A DNA stretch of 64,000 nt from Noviherbaspirillum galbum (GCF_010974945.1 NZ_JAAIVB010000026.1:1-64000), one strand, 5' to 3'; positions 10,477 to 21,004 are shown, numbered from the stretch's first letter. The notes: generated by a model from the sequence alone, not told the origin. Program-made: numbers and translations.

Positions 10477-10662
10477 AGACGATTGAACCGATTGTTGCCG
10501 GCTGCCACCAAGTGCGGGTATGCCGGCAACATTCCACCGTTCGACGCGCAAGCCTGGACCTATCCTAGCCTTGCCACCATTCGTTGACAGATCATCGCAG
10601 ACCGCCTCTGCGCATTGATCTGGTCAGGCCGGCGCCCTGTCATCACAGTCCGGCCCGACCCT

Positions 10663-13020
10663 ATGCTACCTTCGCAGTCCATCCTATCGGGAGGCGCTTT
10701 CCTTCCGGCGCCCTCTTCCTGTTCCTCCTCGGGCGTAACGGCTTCCGGAAGCCTTGCACCCGTCATCTGTCATCACGTCGGACAGGACGGCCTTGCTTCG
10801 CTTTCCTCCTCTGCGCGTCTCTCCAGGCAAGGAGGAACGTTTTCGGGCGGAGGCCTCAAGGCTGGTTCCGAGGAAAAGGCGTGGTCCCCCGATTCATGCC
10901 TGAACACGCCTTCGCCCAGCGAGGCCGAGCGCGCCATCCTGGTCGAAGACATGTATCGGGCCATCGAAACCGGCAAGTTGTCCGTCATCCAGGAGCTGGC
11001 GGAGGAAGGCCTGCTTTGGGACTTGGCCAAGGCGCCGCGCCCTCCTGATCCGGGCATGGAAAAGGCGCAACAGGACGACCGCTGCGCGATGGAAGTCGCC
11101 GTCGACTTCATGAAAGTCAACCTGGATACCGGCGTCGAGATCGCGCGGATGCTCGCCATGGAAGGCGCCAAGGCGTCCAATACCGACACCTGGGGCGAAC
11201 GGACGGCAGAGGCCTTTTCCTTCCTTGCGACGTTCGGCAAGCCGGCTGACCCCCAGACCGTGAATCGCATCTGCGCCGCCTGCATCGCTCCAATGCAGGC
11301 GCAACTCAAGGCCGCAACCATGCTGCCGCCCGTCGAGGTGGATGGGACGGTTTTGCAGGCCGCGAACAGCCGCTGGCACGGCCTGTTTTCCCAGGAGTCT
11401 GGCGCCGATTACGTGGCGCTGGCACGGCAGCTCGCAGCAACCCAGGAGATGGCCAAGAAGCTCGAGCAGGATCGCGCGCAGCAACTCCCCGCCGCCACGG
11501 CGCGGCACGACAGCCTGATCAACGCCCACCTGCATCTGGGCAAGAGCATCCTGACGCTGATGTCCGCGATGCACGACGCTTATTTGAAGCAGGGCGAACA
11601 GCGCCAATCGCCCGCAATCAGCCAGAATCCCTATTGTTCTTTCAGCCGGCCAGCACTGAAAAAGACGCCGCTGCCGACCGGCGCGCCCAAGGCTCCCGAC
11701 GTTTCCAAGCTACCTGAGGCAGCCAGCACACCCACTTTGCCTGCCCACCCGGCGCAACCAGACCTGGGCAATCCGGCGGCAGGCATCTTCCCGTTCGCCG
11801 TGCCCGCAAGCGTCAGCTACGATGAATTCGGCAGGCTGAGCCCGGGAGAGCATGCGTTCCTGACCCGGATGAAGCCGAGCGTGGAAACCCTTCGTTCTTA
11901 TCTTCAAGCCTACCGCGGAACCGGCGTTCCGCTCGTTCCGGCCACCTTCCCTACCGTGATGCCGCTGACGTCGCCACAGTACCTTGCCAAGGGCGGCTGC
12001 AACAGCGTCTTCTGGGCCGACTGCCGGGTGCTGGCGACGGGCATGACCCTGCGCTATGTCCTGAAAAGCGAATGCGACAGCAATGAACTGACAGTCGCCG
12101 AATCGAACGCCGGAATCACCGAAGCCAATGCGCGCCACGGCTTGAACAACCTGGCCACCTATGAAGTTGCGAAAGGTTTGGGATGGAACATCGTTCCCCA
12201 CACGAGCTTCTGCGTCTACAGGGTGCAGCAGCCCGACGGCAGCTATGCCGGCGAGCTCTTCCTTGCCATGGAATACGTGAAGGCCGGATCTCCGCCGGCA
12301 AAGGTGAAGGAATGGTTTACGCGCATCCCGCCGGGCACCCGGCTGCACGAACGGGTCAGCCAGCTGCGGCCGACGCTGCAGAGGCATCCCGGACAACTGG
12401 ACAATCTCTGCAAAACGCTCGGATGCCATGCAATCACCTACACGGCAAATGGCATAAGCATCAGCGTCTCGGAACCGAATCCCAAAGTCGATTTCAACCA
12501 TCGCGCCATCATCAAAAAATTCAACCAGCTGGCATTCCTGCACCGGCTCACGGGTGCGCTGGATACCCATGAAGGCAACATCCTCGTGACGCCCGGCGAC
12601 GGCAAGCAGGGACCTGGCGTCTTCAGCATCGACAACGACGCCAGCTTTCCGCCGAAGATCCGCACGCTGGAACAGTTGAAGCGGGCGCAAGGCGAGTTCC
12701 AGTTCTTCTCGGTTGGCCTGCCTCGCGAGACGACCCGTGACATCAGCCAGGACCTGCAAAAATTCAGCATCGGCCCGGCGGTTTCCAGCCTGCTCACGCC
12801 AGACCAGCTCTTCAGCTTCCGTGCCCGGCTTGCCGATACCCTGGTCGAACTGGCCAACATGGAGCGGGAGAACCGGATCGTCGATTCGGTGGAAGCGTTT
12901 TCTTCCAGATCGGGATACCTCGAGCGGGCGCAGCGGCAACTCGGGTCCGAGCACAAACGGCAGCTCCTCGGCATACCGGTGAGCCAGCCTTCCTTGCCAC
13001 TCTTGCCGCCGACCCCATGA
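10663..13020 (+). CDS. large orphan protein with atypical kinase-like catalytic core (possible translocated effector)
   Basis: A protein of about 785 residues that I do not recognise as a named family. The first 70 residues are rich in Ser, Gly and Ala with no hydrophobic signal, as seen in type III-secreted proteins. A helical middle (about 90-320) and a Pro-rich linker (about 325-380) follow. The C-terminal half carries what looks like a kinase core: a Gly-rich loop GGCNSVF (about 445), a candidate ATP lysine at about 468 (YVLKSE), a DxHxxN catalytic loop at about 634-639 (DTHEGNILV), and a metal-binding IDND near 657. That DxHxxN...ID arrangement is shared by phosphoinositide-kinase-like and HipA/CtkA-like kinases. 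The start is uncertain (ATG 10663, or TTG 10615; neither has a clear ribosome site). It overlaps the next gene by 4 bases. Confidence 0.72.
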   Translation: MLPSQSILSGGAFLPAPSSCSSSGVTASGSLAPVICHHVGQDGLASLSSSARLSRQGGTFSGGGLKAGSEEKAWSPDSCLNTPSPSEAERAILVEDMYRAIETGKLSVIQELAEEGLLWDLAKAPRPPDPGMEKAQQDDRCAMEVAVDFMKVNLDTGVEIARMLAMEGAKASNTDTWGERTAEAFSFLATFGKPADPQTVNRICAACIAPMQAQLKAATMLPPVEVDGTVLQAANSRWHGLFSQESGADYVALARQLAATQEMAKKLEQDRAQQLPAATARHDSLINAHLHLGKSILTLMSAMHDAYLKQGEQRQSPAISQNPYCSFSRPALKKTPLPTGAPKAPDVSKLPEAASTPTLPAHPAQPDLGNPAAGIFPFAVPASVSYDEFGRLSPGEHAFLTRMKPSVETLRSYLQAYRGTGVPLVPATFPTVMPLTSPQYLAKGGCNSVFWADCRVLATGMTLRYVLKSECDSNELTVAESNAGITEANARHGLNNLATYEVAKGLGWNIVPHTSFCVYRVQQPDGSYAGELFLAMEYVKAGSPPAKVKEWFTRIPPGTRLHERVSQLRPTLQRHPGQLDNLCKTLGCHAITYTANGISISVSEPNPKVDFNHRAIIKKFNQLAFLHRLTGALDTHEGNILVTPGDGKQGPGVFSIDNDASFPPKIRTLEQLKRAQGEFQFFSVGLPRETTRDISQDLQKFSIGPAVSSLLTPDQLFSFRARLADTLVELANMERENRIVDSVEAFSSRSGYLERAQRQLGSEHKRQLLGIPVSQPSLPLLPPTP

Positions 13021-13610
13021 CACCGACCGCGCACCGCGCCCCCTCGCCCATCAACACGGCGGCACTGCCGGCGGAGGCGGTCGGCTATCTCCGGGCGCAA
13101 GACTTGCCCGACTTGCCCATGCCGGATGTGCTGAAAGACAGGCTGCGGGAAGCCGCGCCAGGCTGCTATGCAGACCATCTCCCCGTCGCGCCGCTCTATC
13201 AGCTCAAGCGCCATGTCGATGCCTGCATCGCCAGGCACGGCCATGGCAACCTGATGGACCAGGCCGCGTTCGGCATCGATGGGCATGGCACCGGCTCATG
13301 GGCATTCCATTACTACCTCGTGTCGCGGCGCGTCGCGGTCCTCACCCAGTGCCGCTGGGGCGGCGCCTATGACGACCCGGTCGTGCAGCGGGCAAGGCTC
13401 GAAGGCATTCTCGGCATGACGGAATTCCTGATGGAACAGGCTGAGGCATCGCCTGCCTTGCAGAACAACCCTGGACGCGCGTTGCTGGTGATGATGTCCG
13501 ACTTCCACCCCTCTGGCTGGACCTGGCTCGGCCCGGATGGCGCAGAAGGATGGCAATGGGATGGTGATTTCAGCTTGCTGTTGGCGGCGGACGCCTTGCA
13601 GCGGGCCTGA
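13017..13610 (+). CDS. unknown protein, translationally coupled to the kinase-like protein
   Basis: A 197-residue soluble protein whose ATG overlaps the upstream stop (ATGA), so the two are almost certainly co-translated. No signal peptide or membrane helix is seen. It is rich in aromatic residues in the second half (GSWAFHYYLV, CRWGGAYDD, GWTWLGPDGAEGWQW), suggesting a beta-rich globular fold. I see no known catalytic motif. By position it could be a chaperone, a regulator or an immunity/antidote partner of the kinase-like protein, but it is longer than typical type III chaperones. Function unknown. Confidence 0.65.
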   Translation: MTPTAHRAPSPINTAALPAEAVGYLRAQDLPDLPMPDVLKDRLREAAPGCYADHLPVAPLYQLKRHVDACIARHGHGNLMDQAAFGIDGHGTGSWAFHYYLVSRRVAVLTQCRWGGAYDDPVVQRARLEGILGMTEFLMEQAEASPALQNNPGRALLVMMSDFHPSGWTWLGPDGAEGWQWDGDFSLLLAADALQRA

Positions 13611-13762
13611 TCCGGATTTGTTTCGCTTTCAGCACATCGGTTCGGAGTTAGGTGTTCGCCTGCTACCGCCCTCTCGTTTGCGTTTTCCAGGCGCAGGACG
13701 CCAGAGCGCTTGATCTATGTCGACCGCGGCCGCGATACCCAAACTTTTCTCTGCCAAAAATA

Positions 13763-15031
13763 TCAGCGGGAAAACCAGGTTCGGATGCGCTTGTAGACCT
13801 TTGTATCGCTGAGCAGATCCAAATGGCCGGTTGCATGGGCGGTCCATTGACGGCGGCTGAATTGCAAGGCCAGGCGCTTGTCTTGATGCCTGCCAAGCGC
13901 GCTATCGAGGGGAACGAGGCCATCGCCAAGCATGAGGTCTCGCCAATCTCCTTGCTTCTGGCCTAGCGTCGCGGCGATCGCATGACACCGTACCGATTTC
14001 GGTAGCGGCACATGCACGGCGCGGCGCGAGGCGCCAGTTATCTCCTGCGCCGCATCCGGCGCGCACACAGCACCGTCATAGAGGTCCGTGATGCCGTTGC
14101 TCCGCACATCGCCGAGCCGGGCTAACGCCGACAAGTATGGCGCGGATTCGATCCAGGCGTTGACCCTGCTGCCAATCCGTTCGAGAGGCGCACCGTGGTG
14201 CGGCGTGCCAAGAAACACCATGCGTTCGAGTCGCTCGGGCCATTCCTTTCCCGACTCCCGTGCATGATGCACGGCGCTGCGAGCGACCAGCCCGCCCATG
14301 CTGTGTCCGACGATGTTGATTTCGTCGACCGGACATGGCCATGCCGCCGTCAGCCTTTCGAGCAGACAGGCAAGGTCGAGGCCGTTTTCATGGATGTGGC
14401 GGCCGGTATTGTAGTGAAGATAAAGCGGTGTAAGGCCGAGGTCGCGGGCCAGGGCTTCGCCATGGTCATGGTTGTGCCTGCGCCATTGCAGGTCGTTCAT
14501 GCACAGGCCATGTACCATCAGCACGAGCCTGCCGGAGGCTCCGGCATAAGCGTTGGCAAGGGCATCGGCGGTGATGGGTACGGGCACGCCGCGGGCGCGA
14601 ATCTGCATAGTGATGGCTAGCGCACTGCCTTTCGCTGCCAGTCGGTCGCCGATCACACCGTTCAATACGGCGGTCAGCGATTCACTGGCATGCTCGAGGC
14701 TTGCGGGGTTATCCGGTCTCGAAGGCAACAGCCCTGCGTTTTGCGCCCGGGATGCGGTGGCCAACGCGCTGCGCACCACTGCGACCGTCACCCCGTTGAT
14801 GCCATGGACGGCGCGATAGGCAAGCCCCGCAATGCCGTTCGCCCGGGACTGGACCTCCTTCTGCCGGGCAACAGGCCCCAAAGGAATGGCGCAATGGATT
14901 TCCTCCACGACGTCGGCGATGCCGTCAACGGCCAACCCGAGCAAGTCCGCATAGGATTGCCATTCGGCAGAGAGGATGCGGCGAAGCGAGCTCATGGCAT
15001 GGCCCGCGTGGGAATTGGATAGCGCATGCAA
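13763..15031 (-). CDS. alpha/beta-hydrolase, lipase/PGAP1-like
   Basis: A protein of up to 422 residues with a lipase fold in the C-terminal two thirds: an oxyanion-strand motif VHGLCMND near 175, nucleophile elbow GHSMGG (Ser near 244), GTPHHGAPLE near 275, a candidate acid in GDGLVPLDS, and a candidate His in ATGHLDLL near the end. The N-terminal 150 residues are helical and unassigned. No signal peptide is obvious, so it is probably cytosolic. The start is ambiguous: TTG 15031 with a GGTAAGGTGG site close by, or ATG 14995 without a clear site. Its local base composition seems a little less GC-rich than that of neighbours. Substrate unknown. Confidence 0.83.
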   Translation of the reverse strand: MHALSNSHAGHAMSSLRRILSAEWQSYADLLGLAVDGIADVVEEIHCAIPLGPVARQKEVQSRANGIAGLAYRAVHGINGVTVAVVRSALATASRAQNAGLLPSRPDNPASLEHASESLTAVLNGVIGDRLAAKGSALAITMQIRARGVPVPITADALANAYAGASGRLVLMVHGLCMNDLQWRRHNHDHGEALARDLGLTPLYLHYNTGRHIHENGLDLACLLERLTAAWPCPVDEINIVGHSMGGLVARSAVHHARESGKEWPERLERMVFLGTPHHGAPLERIGSRVNAWIESAPYLSALARLGDVRSNGITDLYDGAVCAPDAAQEITGASRRAVHVPLPKSVRCHAIAATLGQKQGDWRDLMLGDGLVPLDSALGRHQDKRLALQFSRRQWTAHATGHLDLLSDTKVYKRIRTWFSR

Positions 15032-15281
15032 ACCACCTTACCATTTAAGGGAAAGATGCCATAGCGCCAACCTAGTGGATGGGTTCTAGAGTTGCCTAAT
15101 TGCATGCCCGCTGGACTTACTGCCGCACGAAATAGGCCAGCCGCCAAGATTTGCCGCCCCCGGAGAATTTTACACATCGGCACGTGTCATTCTTTAAACC
15201 CGTTGCCACTTGGCGCAAAGGCAAGTGTCCGTTACCCTTGGGCATGGGCTTCATGAAAAATAAAATCACATTGGGTTAGGC

Positions 15282-16370
15282 ATGCAATCTCCGGATTTCC
15301 ATCGCAAGACGTTCCTCGCCTTGTTGGTCATCGTGACCATCGCCTTCGGGTGGATCCTGTTTCCGATGTATGGAGCGGTGTTCTGGGCCACGATACTGGC
15401 CATCCTGTTCGCGCCGTTCCAGCGCCATGCGGTGGCAAGGCTGCGCGGCAGGAAGAATTTGGCGGCCCTCATCACGCTGGGTTTCATCCTGGTGCTGGTC
15501 ATCCTGCCATTGGCCCTGGTCGGTTCCGCCCTCTTGAAGGAAGGAAGCCAATTCTATGAGCGTATCCATTCGCGCCAGTTTGATCTCGGCGCATATTTCC
15601 ACCAGGCGATGATGGCCCTGCCCGGCTGGATGCGCGGCCTGCTCGAACGCTTCGACCTGGGCGATCTCTCCTCCATGCAACAGAAGCTCTCGAATTCCGC
15701 TGCGCAGGGCAGTCAGGCCCTTGCGGCGCACGCGGTCAACATCGGACAGAACACCCTCGACTTCCTGGTCAACCTCACCGTCATGTTGTACATCCTGTTC
15801 TTCTTCCTGCGGGACGGTCCGCAACTGGCCAGGCGCATCAGGCAAGCCATTCCGCTAAGCACGGAACACAAGCAGACCCTGCTGAGCAATTTCACGACCG
15901 TCATCCGCGCGACGGTAAAGGGCAATATCGCGGTCGCGGCGGTACAAGGCTTGATCGGCGGCATCGCCTTCGCCCTGCTCGGGGTGCAAGGCGCCCTGCT
16001 GTGGGGTTTCCTGATGGCGCTGCTGTCCCTGTTGCCGGCGGTCGGCGCCGCGCTGGTATGGGCGCCGGTCGCCATCTACTTCCTTCTCACCGGCGCGATA
16101 TGGCAAGGCGTGGTGCTTATCCTGGTGGGCGTGTTCGTCATCGGGCTGATCGACAACGTCCTGCGGCCCATACTGGTCGGCAAGGACACCCGGATGCCAG
16201 ACTATGTCGTGCTGGTGTCCACCCTTGGCGGCATCGCCCTCGTCGGCCTGAACGGCTTCGTCATCGGGCCGGTCGTCGCGGCGCTCTTCATTGCCGCCTG
16301 GGATCTGTTTTCCCAGCTTTCGGATCATGGCCAGAACCCGAGCAAGGATGGCGGCGCGGGCAAAGGCTGA
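15282..16370 (+). CDS. AI-2E family transporter (PerM-like membrane protein)
   Basis: A 362-residue polytopic membrane protein with paired N-terminal helices (about 10-30 and 33-50), a third at about 60-85, a soluble segment (about 90-150), and five or so further helices up to about 340. The motif GLIDNVLRPILVGKDTRMP near 290-310 is characteristic of the AI-2E/PerM family. Members include the autoinducer-2 exporter TqsA and Na+/H+ antiporter-like proteins, so the cargo here is not known. About 70 bases separate it from oligopeptidase A downstream; co-transcription is possible. Confidence 0.9.
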   Translation: MQSPDFHRKTFLALLVIVTIAFGWILFPMYGAVFWATILAILFAPFQRHAVARLRGRKNLAALITLGFILVLVILPLALVGSALLKEGSQFYERIHSRQFDLGAYFHQAMMALPGWMRGLLERFDLGDLSSMQQKLSNSAAQGSQALAAHAVNIGQNTLDFLVNLTVMLYILFFFLRDGPQLARRIRQAIPLSTEHKQTLLSNFTTVIRATVKGNIAVAAVQGLIGGIAFALLGVQGALLWGFLMALLSLLPAVGAALVWAPVAIYFLLTGAIWQGVVLILVGVFVIGLIDNVLRPILVGKDTRMPDYVVLVSTLGGIALVGLNGFVIGPVVAALFIAAWDLFSQLSDHGQNPSKDGGAGKG

Positions 16371-16442
16371 CCCGGTCCGCGCCCGCTTAGCGGATGGGCA
16401 AAACCGTTCTAGAATGCTGGTTCCGCATCCGGACTCCATTCC

Positions 16443-18503
16443 ATGAACGATACCCTCGTGAATAACCCCCTCCTGGCCGACTGGGACACCCCCTATGGCC
16501 TGCCGCCCTTCGACAAGGTGCAGCCCGCGCTGTTCGCGCCGGCCTTTGCCCAGGCGCTGCCGGCGCATCTTGCCGAACTCGACGCCATCGCTTCTTCCGG
16601 CGAAACGCCGGACTTCGACAACACGATCGCCGCATTCGACCGCTCGGGCAGGCTGGTCTCGCGCCTGAGCCTGCTGTTCGAAAACCTGACCTCCAGCGAA
16701 ACCTCGCCGGCGCTGCAAGCCGTTGAACTCGAGCTCGCGCCGACGCTAGCCGGCCACCGCAATGCGATCTACCTGCACGACAAGCTGTTCGCGCGCATCG
16801 ATGTCTTGCATGCGCGCCGCGATGCGCTCGATCTGCAGCCCGAGCAGCTGCGCCTGCTCGAACGCATCCACCTCGATTTCGTGCGTGCCGGCGCCAAGCT
16901 GCCCGAGGCGGCGAAGGCGCGCTACGGACAATTGATGGAGCGCATGGCGGAACTGGAAGCCAGGTTCGCGCAGAACGTGCTCGCGGACGAGGCCGCCTTC
17001 GCGCTGCCGCTGCGCGAGAAAGCTGACTTCGCCGGCTTGCCTGATTACCTGGTTGCCGCCGCGCGCAATGCGGCCGCGCAGCGCGGCTTGCCTGAGGGCA
17101 GCCATATCATCACGCTTTCCCCCTCGCTAGCCGAACCCTTCCTGAGCTTCTCTTCCCGCCGCGACCTGCGTGAAGCCTTGTGGCGCGCACGCGTGTCGCG
17201 CGGGGCGCATCCCGGCGAACACGACAACCGTCCGATCGCGTCCGAACTCGTGAGCCTGCGCCAGGAACAGGCGCGGCTGCACGGCTATCCGAGCTTCGCC
17301 CATTACCAGCTTGCCGACCGCATGGCGGGCACGCCCGACGCCGTTTCCGCGCTCCTGGAAAAGGTCTGGGAGCCGGCGAAGGCCAAGGCCGCGGTCGACC
17401 GCGAGGCCCTGACCGAAATGGCGAAATCGCTCGGCGAGCCGGTGCCGATCGCCGCCTGGGACTGGCGCTATCTCGCGGAAAAGGTCAGGCAGCAGCGCTT
17501 CAGCCTGGACGACGCCGAGCTGAAACCCTATTTCCGCCTCGAGAACATGATTGCTGCGATGTTCGATTGCGCCACGCGCCTGTTCGGCATCCGCTTCGAG
17601 GAACGGCACAGCGTGCCGCTGCATCATCCCGATGCGCGGCTGTGGGAAGTGCATGACGCCGCCGGCAAGCTGATCGGCCTCTTCATCGGCGATAACTTTG
17701 CCCGGCCGAGCAAGCGCAGCGGCGCCTGGATGCATGTCTTCCGCAACCAGTCCGGCCATGGCGGCGGCACGCTGCCGATCGTCATCAACAACAACAACTT
17801 CGCCAAGGCCCAGCCGACGCTGCTGAGCTTCGAGGATGTGCGCACCCTGTTCCATGAATTCGGCCATGGGCTGCACGGCCTGCTGTCGCTGGTCAATTAC
17901 GAGCGTCTCTCGGGCACGCAGGTACTGCAGGATTTCGTTGAACTGCCTTCGCAGCTGTTCGAGCACTGGGCCCAGGAAGAAGCCGTGCTGCAGCGATTCG
18001 CCACGCACGTGACCACCGGCGAGCCCATGCCCGCCGCGCTGCGCGAGCGCCTGAAGCGAGCGCGGCGCTTCAACCAGGCATGGGAAACCGTGATGTACAC
18101 CGGGCCGGCGCTGATCGACATGGCCCTGCATAGTCTGCCCCATGGCACGCAGGTCGACATCGCCGCCTTCGAGACCGAGCAGCAGCGCATCCTCGGCATT
18201 CCGGAAGACATCGGCCAACGTCACTACCTGTCGCACTTCCAGCACCTGTTCGGCGGGCCTTACTATGCTGCCGGCTACTACGTCTACATGTGGGCGGAGG
18301 TGCTGGACGCGGACGGCTACGATGCCTTCCTGGAGGCCGGCGACCCGTTCCATGAAGAAACGGCTAAACGCCTGCTGCGCCACGTGTACAGCGCCGGCAA
18401 TACCCAGGATCCGACGCTTGCCTACCGCGCCTTCCGCGGCCGCGATCCGCGCGTCGAACCCATGCTCGCCAAGCGCGGCCTGATCGCCGCGCCCGCGCAT
18501 TGA
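16443..18503 (+). CDS. prlC: oligopeptidase A (M3 family zinc metallopeptidase)
   Basis: A 686-residue cytosolic thimet-type peptidase. The HEFGH zinc motif (H471, E472, H475) and the downstream glutamate helix are in place, and the N-terminal [19 protein letters not shown] block is typical of PrlC/OpdA. The enzyme degrades short peptides, including cleaved signal peptides. Length matches the family (about 680). The start ATG lacks a strong ribosome site but begins the conserved sequence. Its stop lies 50 bases before upp on the same strand. Confidence 0.95.
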   Translation: MNDTLVNNPLLADWDTPYGLPPFDKVQPALFAPAFAQALPAHLAELDAIASSGETPDFDNTIAAFDRSGRLVSRLSLLFENLTSSETSPALQAVELELAPTLAGHRNAIYLHDKLFARIDVLHARRDALDLQPEQLRLLERIHLDFVRAGAKLPEAAKARYGQLMERMAELEARFAQNVLADEAAFALPLREKADFAGLPDYLVAAARNAAAQRGLPEGSHIITLSPSLAEPFLSFSSRRDLREALWRARVSRGAHPGEHDNRPIASELVSLRQEQARLHGYPSFAHYQLADRMAGTPDAVSALLEKVWEPAKAKAAVDREALTEMAKSLGEPVPIAAWDWRYLAEKVRQQRFSLDDAELKPYFRLENMIAAMFDCATRLFGIRFEERHSVPLHHPDARLWEVHDAAGKLIGLFIGDNFARPSKRSGAWMHVFRNQSGHGGGTLPIVINNNNFAKAQPTLLSFEDVRTLFHEFGHGLHGLLSLVNYERLSGTQVLQDFVELPSQLFEHWAQEEAVLQRFATHVTTGEPMPAALRERLKRARRFNQAWETVMYTGPALIDMALHSLPHGTQVDIAAFETEQQRILGIPEDIGQRHYLSHFQHLFGGPYYAAGYYVYMWAEVLDADGYDAFLEAGDPFHEETAKRLLRHVYSAGNTQDPTLAYRAFRGRDPRVEPMLAKRGLIAAPAH

Positions 18504-18553
18504 ACGCCGGGACGGCCGCATTGGCCGCCCCTCTCCAACCCGACCATGACATC

Positions 18554-19204
18554 ATGAGACAAGACCCGCGCTTTCCCAACCTGCATATCCTCGATCATCC
18601 GCTGATCCAGCACAAGCTGAGCCACATGCGCGACCGCGACACGTCCACCCGGACCTTCCGCGAACTGCTGCGCGAGATCACGCTGCTGATGGGGTATGAA
18701 ATCACGCGCAACCTGCCGCTGACGACGATGCGCGTCGAAACGCCGCTTCAGCCCATCGACGCGCCGGTCATCGCCGGAAAGAAGCTAGTGGTGGTGCCGG
18801 TGCTGCGCGCCGGCATCGGCATGAGCGACGGCCTGCTGGAGCTGATTCCCTCGGCGCGTGTCGGCCACATCGGCGTGTACCGCGATCCCGAAACGCACCG
18901 GCCGGTCGAATACCTGGTCCGCCTGCCGGACACTTCGGAACGCACCTTCATCCTTTGCGATCCGATGCTCGCGACGGGCAATTCGGCGGTGCACGCGGTG
19001 GACGTGCTCAAGAAGCGCCAGGTCAGCGACGAGCAGATCGTTTTCGTGGCGCTGGTCGCGGCGCCGGAGGGAGTGAAGGTGTTCCAGGATGCGCATCCCG
19101 GCGTGAAGGTGTATGTCGCGTCGCTCGATTCGCACCTGAACGACCACGCCTATATCGTGCCGGGACTGGGAGATGCCGGGGACCGGCTCTTCGGCACCAA
19201 GTAG
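18554..19204 (+). CDS. upp: uracil phosphoribosyltransferase
   Basis: Upp makes UMP from uracil and PRPP. The 216-residue product has the PRPP loop [10 protein letters not shown], the [10 protein letters not shown] block and the C-terminal uracil-binding end [16 protein letters not shown]. The ATG at 18554 begins the family sequence a few residues before [13 protein letters not shown]; the frame is open to 18500 but without family similarity. The stop codon lies within an 11-base direct duplication. It faces a uracil permease gene about 250 bases away; together they make a salvage unit. Confidence 0.96.
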   Translation: MRQDPRFPNLHILDHPLIQHKLSHMRDRDTSTRTFRELLREITLLMGYEITRNLPLTTMRVETPLQPIDAPVIAGKKLVVVPVLRAGIGMSDGLLELIPSARVGHIGVYRDPETHRPVEYLVRLPDTSERTFILCDPMLATGNSAVHAVDVLKKRQVSDEQIVFVALVAAPEGVKVFQDAHPGVKVYVASLDSHLNDHAYIVPGLGDAGDRLFGTK

Positions 19205-19214
19205 GCACCAAGTA
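19193..19214. repeat. 11-base tandem duplication across the upp stop codon
   Basis: The 11-mer GGCACCAAGTA occurs twice without a gap (19193-19203 and 19204-19214). The first copy supplies the last codons and part of the stop of upp. It looks like a slippage duplication, with no effect on the protein. Confidence 0.8.
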
Positions 19215-19238
19215 AGGACAGGCTGCCTGGCAGGTGTG

Positions 19239-19260
19239 ATTGGGGGATTGGGGATTGGGG
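19239..19260. repeat. short ATTGGGG tandem repeat
   Basis: Three near-perfect ATTGGGG units (the first with one extra G) lie in the roughly 250-base gap between the convergent upp and permease genes. The G-runs are on the plus strand. Only three G-runs are present, so a single-strand quadruplex is unlikely without a fourth. No gene is seen in the rest of this gap. Confidence 0.65.
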
Positions 19261-19451
19261 TAATGGCCTGGTTGCTACGGGCCGGGCACGATAGTCATTC
19301 TGCCATGCGCCTGATGACCTGGGAACAGGTCGATGCAGCGCATTTCCATGACAGGGTGCCCGGCTCTCCGTGGCAAGCGAATGATGCCCCACCCGCTTGC
19401 CGCCCCGCATAAAAATTAGCCGGGGCTAATCATTCACTGCCTTCAACCTTA

Positions 19452-20756
19452 TCAGCTTCGTTCGTCCCGCAACGACAGCAGGAGGTGCAGCAGGATCGCG
19501 CCGAAGGTCGCGGTGCCGATGCCGCCGAGCGAGAACTGTCCCAGCTTCAGCGTGAAGTCGCCCGCGCCCAGCACCAGGGTCACCGCGGCGACGATGAGGT
19601 TCTTGTTCTGCGAAAAGTCCACCCGGTTTTCCACCCAGATCCGCGCACCCGCCACGGCGATCAGGCCAAACACGACGATGGACACACCGCCCAGCACCGG
19701 CCCGGGAATGGTCTGGATGATGGCGCCGAACTTCGGCGAGAAGCCGAGCACGAGCGCGATCACTGCGGCAACGACGAACACGATGGTGGAATAGATCCGG
19801 GTCACCGCCATCACGCCGATGTTTTCCGCATAGGTCGTGACGCCGGTGCCGCCCATGGCGCCGGACAGCATGGTGGCGACGCCGTCGCCGAGGAAGGCGC
19901 GGCCCATGTAGCGGTCGAGGTTCTTGCCGGTCATCGCGCTCACCGCCTTGACGTGCCCCAGGTTTTCCGCGACCAGGATGATGGCCACGGGCGCGATGAG
20001 CGCCATGGCGTTGGCCCGGAACACCGGCGAAACGAACTTCGGCACGCCGAACCAGGCCGCGCTGGCCACCGCGCCGAAGTCGATGGGCTTGCCCAGGCCC
20101 ATGCCGTTGGTGGCGATGGCATACAGCACGTAGGCAAGCAGCAGGCCGATGAGGATCAGCAGGCGCTGCACCATGCCGCGCGTGAACACCGCGACCACGC
20201 CGACGCACAGCACGGTGACGAGCGCCATCCAGGCATCGAAGTTGTTGCCGGTGACGCCCTTCACCGCGATCGGCGCGAGGTTGAGGCCGATCACCGCCAC
20301 CACCGCGCCGGTCACGACCGGCGGCATCAGGGTCTCGATCCAGCGGGTGCCGATGGCTGACACCAGCAGGCCGATGAGGGCGTAAAGCGCGCCGCAGGCG
20401 ATGATGCCGCCGAGCGCCACGCCGACGTTGGCGTTCGGCCCCTGGCCGCCATAACCCGTCACCATGATCACCAGTCCGATGAAGGCAAAGCTCGACCCGA
20501 GATAGCTGGGCACGCGGCCGCCGACGAAGACGAAGAAAAGCAAGGTGCCGATGCCCGACATGAAGATCGCCAGGTTGGGATCGAATCCCATCAGCAGCGG
20601 CGCCAGCACGGTCGCGCCGAACATCGCGACCACGTGCTGCAGGCCCATGGCGATGGTCTGCGGCCAGGGTAGCCGCTCGTCGGTGCTCACCACCGCGCCG
20701 TTGCCATCATCCGTGCCTTGCCGCACGCGCCACTTCGGAAAATAGGATTCCGCCAT
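19452..20756 (-). CDS. uraA: uracil/xanthine permease (NCS2 family)
   Basis: A 434-residue inner-membrane transporter of the nucleobase-cation symporter 2 family with about 14 membrane segments. Family signatures are seen: QHVVAMFGATVLAP, the substrate-region VAENLGHVKAVSAMTG and the GGTGVTTYAENIGVMAVTR motif. The uracil branch fits best because of the adjacent upp. The ATG at 20756 is chosen for the GGAGA site before it; the open frame to 20825 adds residues unlike the family. Probably imports uracil with protons for Upp. Confidence 0.92.
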   Translation of the reverse strand: MAESYFPKWRVRQGTDDGNGAVVSTDERLPWPQTIAMGLQHVVAMFGATVLAPLLMGFDPNLAIFMSGIGTLLFFVFVGGRVPSYLGSSFAFIGLVIMVTGYGGQGPNANVGVALGGIIACGALYALIGLLVSAIGTRWIETLMPPVVTGAVVAVIGLNLAPIAVKGVTGNNFDAWMALVTVLCVGVVAVFTRGMVQRLLILIGLLLAYVLYAIATNGMGLGKPIDFGAVASAAWFGVPKFVSPVFRANAMALIAPVAIILVAENLGHVKAVSAMTGKNLDRYMGRAFLGDGVATMLSGAMGGTGVTTYAENIGVMAVTRIYSTIVFVVAAVIALVLGFSPKFGAIIQTIPGPVLGGVSIVVFGLIAVAGARIWVENRVDFSQNKNLIVAAVTLVLGAGDFTLKLGQFSLGGIGTATFGAILLHLLLSLRDERS

Positions 20757-21004
20757 CAGGTTCTCCAGAGAGGAACGGGCTCGCCCGTCCGGTTTGCGTG
20801 ACATGGCGTCCGCCGGGAACGCCAATCGTTATTGAATGCGGAGGACAGTGTATTGTTGGATGGATGAAATGACAATCCGCACTTGCGCCCCGCCGCTGCC
20901 CTTAAGCCCATCGTTTCCCCGGGCCGGCACGGAACCGGCTCGCATCGAGCCGTTCTACCATGATGGCGATGACGGATGACCAACCAAATGAAAGGGCTTA
21001 CCCC

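Noticed and set aside
10540-10583. Possible hrp/PIP-type TTCG pair upstream of the kinase-like gene
   Set aside because: The two TTCG blocks are 36 bases apart, not the 15-16 expected, so a type III regulator box is not supported.
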